Source of the DNA: an uncultured Zetaproteobacteria bacterium | GTDB taxonomy: Bacteria; Pseudomonadota; Zetaproteobacteria; Mariprofundales; Mariprofundaceae | Length of the DNA stretch: 26,191 nt | Direction of reading: 5' to 3' | NCBI GenBank assembly: GCA_947311795.1 | Contig: CAMZLX010000148.1 | Location: forward strand, 1-26,191 | In this document: piece by piece, positions 15,736 through 21,800 of the stretch | Layout of the letters: each line of letters starts with the position of its first letter | Numbering within the stretch: position 1 is the stretch's first letter | The notes under the pieces: model-generated | Told to the model about the DNA's origin: nothing | Seen by the model: only the letters and a program-made list of their open reading frames with translations | Database searches by the model: none | Made by a program: the position numbers and the translations under genes

Positions 15736-17244
15736 ATGAGTTTTGATTACTTAAAAGCCATTGATGAAGCCAAAGTGTATGATGTTGCCATCAAAACACC
15801 GCTCAATGCTGCACCCAAATTATCCAAACGCCTGAACAATGACATTGTATTTAAGCGCGAAGATTTGCAGCCTGTTTATTCATTCAAACTGCGCGGTGCA
15901 TACAATAAAATCGTTAACTTATCTGATGAAGAAAAAGCCAAAGGTGTGATTTGCGCATCAGCTGGCAACCATGCCCAAGGTGTTGCCATGAGTGCGCAAA
16001 AGCTTGGTATTGAAGCCACGATTGTGATGCCTGAAACCACGCCCGACATCAAAGTCTCCGCTGTGGATGCTATGGGTGCGAATGTGGTGTTGATTGGTGA
16101 TTCTTATTCTGATGCCTTGGCACATGCTGAAGTGCTGTGTGATGAAAATGGCTACACCTTTATTCACCCCTACGACAATGAACTGGTCATTGCAGGGCAA
16201 GGCACAGTCGCCAAAGAGCTTCTGGAACAATCGAACAAAAATATTGATGCCGTATTTATCCCCATCGGTGGTGGTGGTTTGGCGGCAGGCATTGCTGCCT
16301 ATTTCAAAGAAAAATCGCCGCACACCAAGTTGATTGGTGTTGAGCCTGTGGATTCGGCAGCCATGTACGAGTCTATCAAAGCGGGTGAACTGGTCACTTT
16401 AGACCAAGTAGGTATCTTTGCTGACGGTGTTGCTGTCAAACAAGTGGGTAACATCACCTTTGATTTATGTCGTGAACATTTGGACGAAATCATCTTGGTG
16501 GACACGGATGAAACGTGCGCTGCCATCAAAGATATTTACGATGAAATCCGTGCCATTGTTGAGCCTGCGGGTGCATTGGCATTGGCGGCATTGAAAAAAT
16601 ATGTGAGACGCGAGGATATTTCAGGGCAAACATTGGTGGCGATTAACAGCGGTGCGAACATGAACTTTGACCGCTTGCGCCATGTTTCTGAACGCGCTGA
16701 ATTGGGGGAGCGCAGAGAAGCAGTGTTTACCGTGGAAATCCCCGAACAAGCAGGTTCTTTTTTAGACTTTTGCAACCATTTGGGTGCATACAATGTTACC
16801 GAATTCAACTACCGTATGAGCAGCCGTGATAAAGCTTATGTGTATGTTGGTGTAGCACTTAAACATGCTGCACAAGCCGAACAAATTACCGCCGAGTTAA
16901 GCGATGTTGGCTACAATATCGTTAGTTTAATGGACAATGAAGCTGCCAAATTACATTTGCGCCATTTGGTGGGCGGCAAATCAGTGGATGCACAACATGA
17001 GCATTTGTATCGCTTCGAGTTCCCCGAGCGACCTCGTGCATTATTGGACTTTTTAACCAAACTCGCAGGGCGCTGGAACATTTCACTGTTCCATTATCGT
17101 AATCATGGTGCGGCATTTGGGCGTGTCTTGGTTGGTTTTGAAGTACCTGATAGTGATGTTAGCGACTTCCATACTTTCCTTGATGATGTGGGTTACACTT
17201 TTGTCGATGAAAGCGATAATGAAACTCTAAAACTGTTCTTATAA
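15736..17244 (+). CDS. ilvA: Biosynthetic threonine ammonia-lyase (threonine deaminase) IlvA
   Basis: IlvA deaminates threonine to 2-oxobutanoate, the first step of isoleucine synthesis. The 502 residues match the long biosynthetic form. The PLP lysine is K51 in YSFKLRGAYNK, a glycine-rich PLP phosphate loop PIGGGGLAAGI follows near 176, and two ACT-like regulatory domains fill about 325-500 (each begins around a VEIPEQAGSFLDF or FEFPERPRALLDF segment). The tandem ACT domains predict feedback control by isoleucine and valine. The gene starts 2 bases after the permease stop, with AGGTAG-like sequence inside the permease end. An inverted repeat lies after the stop. Confidence 0.97.
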   Translation: MSFDYLKAIDEAKVYDVAIKTPLNAAPKLSKRLNNDIVFKREDLQPVYSFKLRGAYNKIVNLSDEEKAKGVICASAGNHAQGVAMSAQKLGIEATIVMPETTPDIKVSAVDAMGANVVLIGDSYSDALAHAEVLCDENGYTFIHPYDNELVIAGQGTVAKELLEQSNKNIDAVFIPIGGGGLAAGIAAYFKEKSPHTKLIGVEPVDSAAMYESIKAGELVTLDQVGIFADGVAVKQVGNITFDLCREHLDEIILVDTDETCAAIKDIYDEIRAIVEPAGALALAALKKYVRREDISGQTLVAINSGANMNFDRLRHVSERAELGERREAVFTVEIPEQAGSFLDFCNHLGAYNVTEFNYRMSSRDKAYVYVGVALKHAAQAEQITAELSDVGYNIVSLMDNEAAKLHLRHLVGGKSVDAQHEHLYRFEFPERPRALLDFLTKLAGRWNISLFHYRNHGAAFGRVLVGFEVPDSDVSDFHTFLDDVGYTFVDESDNETLKLFL

Positions 17245-17266
17245 ATATGTTTAAAAACAATAGCTA

Positions 17267-17325
17267 CGTCATTCCCGCGCAGGCGGGAATCTACGCTATG
17301 GATTCCCGCCTGCGCGGGAATGACG
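17267..17325. repeat. Perfect 25-bp inverted repeat made of nested palindromes
   Basis: Left arm 17267-17291 and right arm 17301-17325 are exact reverse complements with a 9-base loop. Each arm contains its own palindrome, ATTCCCGC-GCAG-GCGGGAAT. That fits the dRS3-type layout ATTCCC-N8-GGGAAT known from Neisseria and similar mobile-looking intergenic repeats elsewhere. No T-run follows, so it is not a standard terminator. It ends 11 bases before bioA ATG 17337 and occupies the place where its ribosome-binding site should be. A decayed copy of the right half is at 19286-19314. Confidence 0.85.
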
Positions 17326-17336
17326 ATTTCGTATAA

Positions 17337-18572
17337 ATGTCTGGTTCAACTGAAGAACATGCATGGGAACGTGAACATGTGTGGCATCCTTATGCCGCTA
17401 TGCCCAATCCCAACCCTGTCTATCAAGTGGCATCAGCCAATGGTGTTTACCTCACCTTAGATAACGGGCAACAGGTCATTGATGGTATGAGCTCATGGTG
17501 GTCTGCCATTCATGGTTATAATGTGCCAGAACTCAACCAAGCTATCGAAAAGCAGCTCAAAGATATGGCGCATGTGATGTTTGGCGGTTTAACCCATCAA
17601 CCTGCCATAGATTTAGCCAAAACCTTAATCGACATCACCCCCAACAACCTACAACATGTCTTTTTCGTTGATTCAGGTTCAGTTGCCGTTGAAACGGCAC
17701 TCAAAATGGCATTGCAATACTGGCAAGGGCAGCACAACGACCAAAAGACCAAGTTTCTTAGCCTTACCCACGCTTATCACGGCGATACCTTTGGCGCGAT
17801 GAGCGTCTGCGACCCTGAAAACAGTATGCACCATCTCTACAAAGGTTTGTTACCCACACACATTTTTGTACCGCCAAACATCCAAGACTTACGCACTGCT
17901 TTTGCTAGGCATCATCAAAAGCTTGCCGCCATGATTGTTGAGCCCATCGTCCAAGGTGCAGGTGGTATGCTGTTTTATGATGCCGAAGTATTGGCTGAAA
18001 TCCGCAAGCTTTGTGATGAGTATGATGTGTTGCTGATTGCCGATGAAATTGCCACAGGTTTTGGGCGCACAGGCAAATTGTTTGCTTGTGAACATGCAGA
18101 CATTACGCCCGACATCTTATGCTTAGGCAAAGCATTAACAGGCGGCTATATGACCCTTGCCGCCGTGTTGACCGACCCCAAAATCAGCCAAGGCATTCAA
18201 AAGCAGGACAACATCCTGATGCACGGCCCAACCTTTATGGCAAACCCACTCGCCTGTGCCGTGGCTAAAGCATCCATTGACCTATTACTGGCATCCGACT
18301 GGCAAAAGCGCATTCAAACCATTGAAACCCAACTCAAACAAGGTCTGTTGCCGTGTTTATCATCCGATAAAGTCGCCGATGTTCGGGTGATGGGTGCGAT
18401 TGGTGTGGTTGAAATGAAAGAAGCTATGGATATTCCAAGCATTCAAGCAGATTTGATTGAACAAGGCGTATGGCTGCGCCCCTTCGGTAAGTTATTATAT
18501 ACCATGCCACCCTTTATCATTGAAGATAATGAACTTGAAAAAATTATAAGTGCCATAGTTAGTTTGACATGA
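17337..18572 (+). CDS. bioA: Adenosylmethionine-8-amino-7-oxononanoate aminotransferase BioA
   Basis: BioA transfers the amino group of S-adenosylmethionine to 7-keto-8-aminopelargonate, giving diaminopelargonate in biotin synthesis. The 411-residue class III aminotransferase has the N-terminal HVWHPYA motif (15-20), the SSWWSAIHGYN substrate-site segment, AYHGDTFGAMSV, IADEIATGFGRTG with PLP-binding D236, and the Schiff-base lysine K265 in LCLGKALTGGY. The WHPYA and SSWW motifs separate BioA from other class III enzymes. No other biotin gene is nearby. ATG 17337 gives the natural N-terminus but lacks a recognisable Shine-Dalgarno, because the nested inverted repeat lies directly upstream. 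Confidence 0.93.
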   Translation: MSGSTEEHAWEREHVWHPYAAMPNPNPVYQVASANGVYLTLDNGQQVIDGMSSWWSAIHGYNVPELNQAIEKQLKDMAHVMFGGLTHQPAIDLAKTLIDITPNNLQHVFFVDSGSVAVETALKMALQYWQGQHNDQKTKFLSLTHAYHGDTFGAMSVCDPENSMHHLYKGLLPTHIFVPPNIQDLRTAFARHHQKLAAMIVEPIVQGAGGMLFYDAEVLAEIRKLCDEYDVLLIADEIATGFGRTGKLFACEHADITPDILCLGKALTGGYMTLAAVLTDPKISQGIQKQDNILMHGPTFMANPLACAVAKASIDLLLASDWQKRIQTIETQLKQGLLPCLSSDKVADVRVMGAIGVVEMKEAMDIPSIQADLIEQGVWLRPFGKLLYTMPPFIIEDNELEKIISAIVSLT

Positions 18573-18647
18573 CTATACGCTTCACCCAAGATCCATTTAT
18601 GAACACAACTATCATAACTGACTTGCTAGTTACACCAATAAAATGTT

Positions 18648-19151
18648 ATGAGTAATGAAGCAACAGCCTTTTTAACTAAAGTTGCAAGCATAGAAAGGTA
18701 TACTGTTTACACTAACCTATCAGGTGATGTTGTGTTTGCAGACTCTGAAAATATGGTGGGAGCTGAAACAAAAGTTCATGTTTCATCAGGATCTGTATAT
18801 TGTATACTTGCTGTTGTGACCTGTAAATCAGACATAGATTCACTTTTCGAAGAAGTGGGTTATACTGTTCATTCAATAGATAGTAAGCATTCCCTATACC
18901 CCATATATTACGGAAAAGACATCTATCCAGGAAGCAGAATAGCTGATCATGTCAGACCAAGAAAAGCTGGAGGAACGGGCAATGCGGAGCTCGAAAAAAT
19001 AAAGGCTCTAAGAAAGCTAAAGGTGATATTCGGTTCGATTTATGTTGAAAATTACTTGGAGTTTGAGCAGCTGTTACACAGTAAACATAAGCCACTCCTT
19101 GGAACATCGAGAGCAGGAAAAAAGCTGATTGATACAGTTGTCGATAACTAA
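18648..19151 (+). CDS. Hypothetical protein with GIY-YIG-like motifs
   Basis: The protein has 167 residues, with no signal peptide or membrane segment. The first ~65 residues are a small beta-rich region of unknown kind. Residues 70-101 read GYT...IYYGKD...GSRI..H, which resembles the GIY-YIG nuclease core: tyrosines 72 and 87/88, K90, R97 and H101. A late glutamate, E140 in FEQLLH, stands where that family's metal-binding Glu usually sits, and LGTSRAGK follows. If the fold is right, this would be a small endonuclease-like or nuclease-derived protein. The gene is visibly AT-rich compared with bioA and stands alone next to a repeat-rich spacer, which suggests acquisition. The ATG has no obvious ribosome-binding site. 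The function is unproven. Confidence 0.6.
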   Translation: MSNEATAFLTKVASIERYTVYTNLSGDVVFADSENMVGAETKVHVSSGSVYCILAVVTCKSDIDSLFEEVGYTVHSIDSKHSLYPIYYGKDIYPGSRIADHVRPRKAGGTGNAELEKIKALRKLKVIFGSIYVENYLEFEQLLHSKHKPLLGTSRAGKKLIDTVVDN

Positions 19152-19266
19152 AACATAAAGGGCGAGAAGGGGTTAGAGCCACTGCTGCCCCACTTAAATT
19201 TATATTCAAATTTTCCACCCCAATTGATTCGTATTTTTAAGTTTTTGTTCGGGTGGGTTGAAAAGG

Positions 19267-19285
19267 AAAAGGCGCAGAGCCTTTT
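19267..19285. terminator. Short hairpin with TTTT end, possible weak terminator
   Basis: AAAAGGC (19267-19273), loop GCAGA and GCCTTTT (19279-19285) form a perfect 7-bp stem ending in four T residues. It lies about 115 bases after the GIY-YIG-like gene. The T-run is part of the stem and short, so termination would be weak at best. Confidence 0.35.
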
Positions 19286-19314
19286 ATGGATTCCCTTCTG
19301 CGTGGGAGTGACGA
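19286..19314. repeat. Degraded copy of the ilvA-bioA inverted-repeat right half
   Basis: These 29 bases match 17298-17326 at 25 of 29 positions. The shared outline is ATGGATTCCC, CTGCG, GGGA, TGACGA. The differences break up the internal palindrome. Two copies 2 kb apart show that this is a dispersed element. Confidence 0.75.
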
Positions 19315-19345
19315 GTTTCCCCTTTGTTAGCCTGTGCCGAAGCGA

Positions 19346-19403
19346 AAGAACAAAGAAGGGATAAAGCAAAATTCTTGTTCTATTTTGCGCCCGCTTTGTT
19401 CTT
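19346..19403. repeat. Nested double hairpin
   Basis: Outer arms AAGAACAAAG (19346-19355) and CTTTGTTCTT (19394-19403) are perfect reverse complements. Inside them GCAAAAT (19366-19372) and ATTTTGC (19382-19388) form a second perfect stem with a 9-base loop. The layout is a stem, an internal loop and a second stem, as in small structured repeats. Confidence 0.6.
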
Positions 19404-19445
19404 GAAAGCGAAGGAAGAAGCTGGCTTTAAAGGGTGGTTTCTTTG

Positions 19446-19475
19446 CTTCGTTTCTTTGACAGCAAAGAAATGAAG
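19446..19475. repeat. 13-bp hairpin with 4-base loop
   Basis: CTTCGTTTCTTTG (19446-19458) pairs with CAAAGAAATGAAG (19463-19475) around loop ACAG, with 12 Watson-Crick pairs and one G-U. TTTCTTTGC-type palindromes like this are common in dispersed intergenic repeats. No T-run follows it on the plus strand. Confidence 0.6.
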
Positions 19476-19525
19476 AAAAACCTAGCCCTAAGCCCGCAAA
19501 GATAAGTTGAAAAGAGTAAAGTTTT

Positions 19526-19554
19526 GAGATTTCTCGACTTAGCTCGAAATGACA
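19526..19554. repeat. Dispersed-type palindrome (ATTTCTCGA...TCGAAAT)
   Basis: An imperfect inverted repeat, ATTTCTCGA and CTCGAAAT around a short centre, is followed by GACA. Sequences of this form are widespread intergenic repeats in many bacterial genomes. It does not form a full-length perfect stem here. Confidence 0.45.
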
Positions 19555-19666
19555 ATCTTTGTGAGCCCTTTTCATTTGTCCCATGACACATGCGAAACAA
19601 CAAAAAAGCTCGTGTAATATTTACATAATCTTCTTTTCTAAACGCTTTCAATGCTCGCCTTACACT

Positions 19667-19697
19667 TTGTATACAGCAAAATAGAAACTGGTATAAA
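19667..19697 (+). promoter_or_regulatory. Probable extended -10 promoter of the 5'-nucleotidase gene
   Basis: TG-N-TATAAA (19689-19697) is a good extended -10 element. A TTGTAT at 19667-19672 could serve as a poor -35 with a 19-base spacer. It lies 55 bases before ATG 19752. Confidence 0.4.
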
Positions 19698-19751
19698 TCA
19701 CTAAAGTGGATACCTTTCAACGTGTAACACATCAAATCAAACGGAGGTTTA

Positions 19752-20675
19752 ATGGCATATTCTATTGATAAAAAGCTCGTTATTGCTGTGTCATCCAGCG
19801 CTTTGTTTGATTTGAGTGAGTCGGACAAAGTATTTCGTGAGCAAGGCGCAAAAGCGTACAAAAGCTATCAAGAAGCCAATTTGAATGTGTTCCTCAAAAA
19901 AGGCGTGGCATTTCCTTTTGTGCGCAGATTCCTGAGCATTAACGAACGCTTCCCTGACGAAAAACCTGTAGAAGTGGTGCTTTTGTCGCGCAATTCCGCT
20001 GTCACGGGAAAACGTGTATTTCGCTCTATTCAACATCATGATTTGGACATTAGCCGCGCTGCATTTATGGAAGGAAAATCGCCCTATTCGTATATCCCCG
20101 CTTTTAATGCCTCACTCTTTTTATCTGCCAACGAAGGTGATGTGCTCAAGGCCATTGATGCAGGATACCCCGCAGGCACAGTATTACCCACGGACGTGGT
20201 GAATGATGATGATGATCAAGAGCTACGCATTGCTTTTGATTTTGACGGTGTGATTGCCGATGATGAATCAGAATCAGTATATCAAGATGGTGAACTTGAT
20301 GATTTCGTGCAACATGAAGTGAGCAACGCTAAAAAACCACATAACCCGGGCCCACTTGCCAACTTATTTACCAAACTATCCACGCTGCAACAGCTTGAAG
20401 CTGGCGAAGAAGCTAAAAATAAAGATTATCAGCGTATCATTCGCACATCTATCATCACTGCCCGCAGCGCACCCACCCATGAGCGGGTGATTACCACATT
20501 GGAGAATTGGGGTGTAAGCGCGAATGAAACCTTCTTTCTTGGTGGCATGGAAAAAGAGCGTATCCTCAATATATTAAAACCACATATGTTTTTCGATGAC
20601 CAAAAAACACACTTACAGTCGGAGGTAGGTGATATTCCTATGGTGCATATTCCCTTTGGCATTACCAATCAGTAA
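19752..20675 (+). CDS. 5'-nucleotidase family protein (HAD-like)
   Basis: This 307-residue protein resembles the cytosolic 5'-nucleotidase family (Pfam 5-nucleotidase, PF06189), which dephosphorylates nucleoside monophosphates. The N-terminal half has KLVIAVSSSALFDL and VVLLSRNSAVTGKRVF segments. The HAD-type catalytic motif appears as IAFDFDGVIADDESE (about 157-171), with the two aspartates in DFDGV. A SIITARSAPTHERV segment and FFDDQKTHL near the C-terminus complete the HAD-like layout. The start is ATG 19752, after a clear GGAGG at 19743-19747. It appears monocistronic between the repeat-rich spacer and the sigma-54 promoter. The natural substrate is not deducible. Confidence 0.87.
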   Translation: MAYSIDKKLVIAVSSSALFDLSESDKVFREQGAKAYKSYQEANLNVFLKKGVAFPFVRRFLSINERFPDEKPVEVVLLSRNSAVTGKRVFRSIQHHDLDISRAAFMEGKSPYSYIPAFNASLFLSANEGDVLKAIDAGYPAGTVLPTDVVNDDDDQELRIAFDFDGVIADDESESVYQDGELDDFVQHEVSNAKKPHNPGPLANLFTKLSTLQQLEAGEEAKNKDYQRIIRTSIITARSAPTHERVITTLENWGVSANETFFLGGMEKERILNILKPHMFFDDQKTHLQSEVGDIPMVHIPFGITNQ

Positions 20676-20688
20676 CAACATCAAAAAG

Positions 20689-20703
20689 TGGCATTAAAGT
20701 TGC
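20689..20703 (+). promoter_or_regulatory. Sigma-54 (RpoN) -24/-12 promoter of the REC-GGDEF gene
   Basis: TGGCATTAAAGTTGC has GG (20690-20691) and GC (20702-20703) exactly 10 bases apart. Together with the next bases GTGCC it matches the PilZ-gene promoter at almost every position. The predicted transcript start is near 20715, leaving a 34-base leader before ATG 20749. An inverted repeat CCCATGTT (20707-20714) and AACATGGG (20735-20742) flanks that leader and may be an operator. Confidence 0.82.
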
Positions 20704-20748
20704 GTGCCCATGTTTGATTCGTTTAACAAAATATAACATGGGGCGTTC

Positions 20749-21747
20749 ATGGGTAATCTCAAACAAGACTGGAGCCAATATCCTGTCACTGCACTTCTAA
20801 TTGATGATCAGCAAAGCGTTACCAAGTCTATTCAAAAGCTGCTTAAACATACGGAGCATATAAGGCTATATACATGTAACACACCAACAGATGCCATTGA
20901 TGACATACTAAGCATTGGACCGACCGTCATATTGTTAGATATTCATATGCCCATTATGGATGGTTTTTCAATTTTAAAGCAACTGCAACAAAACGAGATA
21001 ATTAAAAATATTCCTACTATTATATTAACTATTGATGCAAGCATAGAAACCAAGAAGAAGGCTTTCATGTTAGGTGCAAATGACTATCTCATTAAAACAC
21101 CCGATAAAACAGAATTAACTTTACGTTTGCGCTACCACACAAAAGCTTATATTGACCATTTAGAACGTGAATCCACATTACGCATACTTCAAGAGAAAAA
21201 AAGTGAACTCAAATCTTTGGTCAAAAAACTCCAAATTTCATCTTACCAAGATAGTTTAACACTAGTTGCGAACCGCCGTGCTTTTGATGAAGCTTTTGAA
21301 CGCGAGTGGTCTAGAGCCATGCGGGAAACTTCTCCACTCTCACTTGTCTTTATTGATCTTGATTACTTTAAACAATACAATGATTTTTATGGTCATTTGG
21401 CAGGTGATGATTGCCTTAAAGAAGTTGCACAAACGCTGAAAAACATAAGCCAACGACCTACCGATTTGTTTGCAAGATATGGTGGGGAGGAGTTTGTGTT
21501 ACTTCTTCCCAATACAGATGCCACTGGTGCTATCCATATTGCCGAGAAGCTAAGAAGAAAAGTCATGGCTCTCAACCTTGAACACCAAGCATCTAAAGTG
21601 TGTGATTTTGTTACCATCAGCTTGGGCATTGCAACAACAATACCCATGATAAAACATCAGCCTCGCGACTTCATTCATGGTGCAGACAGAGCATTGTATA
21701 CTGCTAAAAAACAAGGGCGGAACCAAGTTGTATGCAAGAGCATTTAA
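20749..21747 (+). CDS. REC-GGDEF diguanylate cyclase (PleD/WspR type)
   Basis: The protein has 332 residues. The N-terminal receiver domain (about 13-130) has D19/D20, phospho-acceptor D64 (LLDIHMP), T94 and K116. A short helical linker, probably coiled coil (about 135-165), leads to a GGDEF domain. The active site is RYGGEEF (residues 243-249), metal ligand D203 is in FIDLDYFK, and the product-inhibition I-site RPTD (236-239) sits at the standard distance. It should make c-di-GMP from two GTP when phosphorylated, with feedback inhibition. It has its own sigma-54 promoter and a weak GGGG ribosome-binding site. Lysine 116 is followed by T instead of the usual P. Confidence 0.95.
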   Translation: MGNLKQDWSQYPVTALLIDDQQSVTKSIQKLLKHTEHIRLYTCNTPTDAIDDILSIGPTVILLDIHMPIMDGFSILKQLQQNEIIKNIPTIILTIDASIETKKKAFMLGANDYLIKTPDKTELTLRLRYHTKAYIDHLERESTLRILQEKKSELKSLVKKLQISSYQDSLTLVANRRAFDEAFEREWSRAMRETSPLSLVFIDLDYFKQYNDFYGHLAGDDCLKEVAQTLKNISQRPTDLFARYGGEEFVLLLPNTDATGAIHIAEKLRRKVMALNLEHQASKVCDFVTISLGIATTIPMIKHQPRDFIHGADRALYTAKKQGRNQVVCKSI

Positions 21748-21800
21748 ATTCAAATGAAAAAGTACTTGCTACTCCTTTTGATTCATGTTGAAATGACTAA

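Larger units (their letters stand above)
19152..19751. other. 600-bp non-coding region full of palindromes
   Basis: No convincing gene lies here. Reading frames on the minus strand translate repeat-like sequence (for example SFRAKSRNL) and run into the next gene. The region contains a short hairpin, a degraded copy of the ilvA-bioA repeat, a nested double hairpin, a 13-bp hairpin and a dispersed-type palindrome, each listed separately. The last ~60 bases hold the probable promoter and ribosome-binding site of the 5'-nucleotidase gene. It looks like an accumulation site for small intergenic repeats. Confidence 0.75.

Noticed and set aside
17267..17325. Reading the nested inverted repeat as a rho-independent terminator of ilvA
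   Set aside because: No T-run follows either arm, and a degraded copy elsewhere shows it is a dispersed repeat.
19427..19861. 144-residue minus-strand reading frame
   Set aside because: It translates palindromic repeat sequence and overlaps the start, promoter and ribosome-binding site of the 5'-nucleotidase gene; no recognisable domain.
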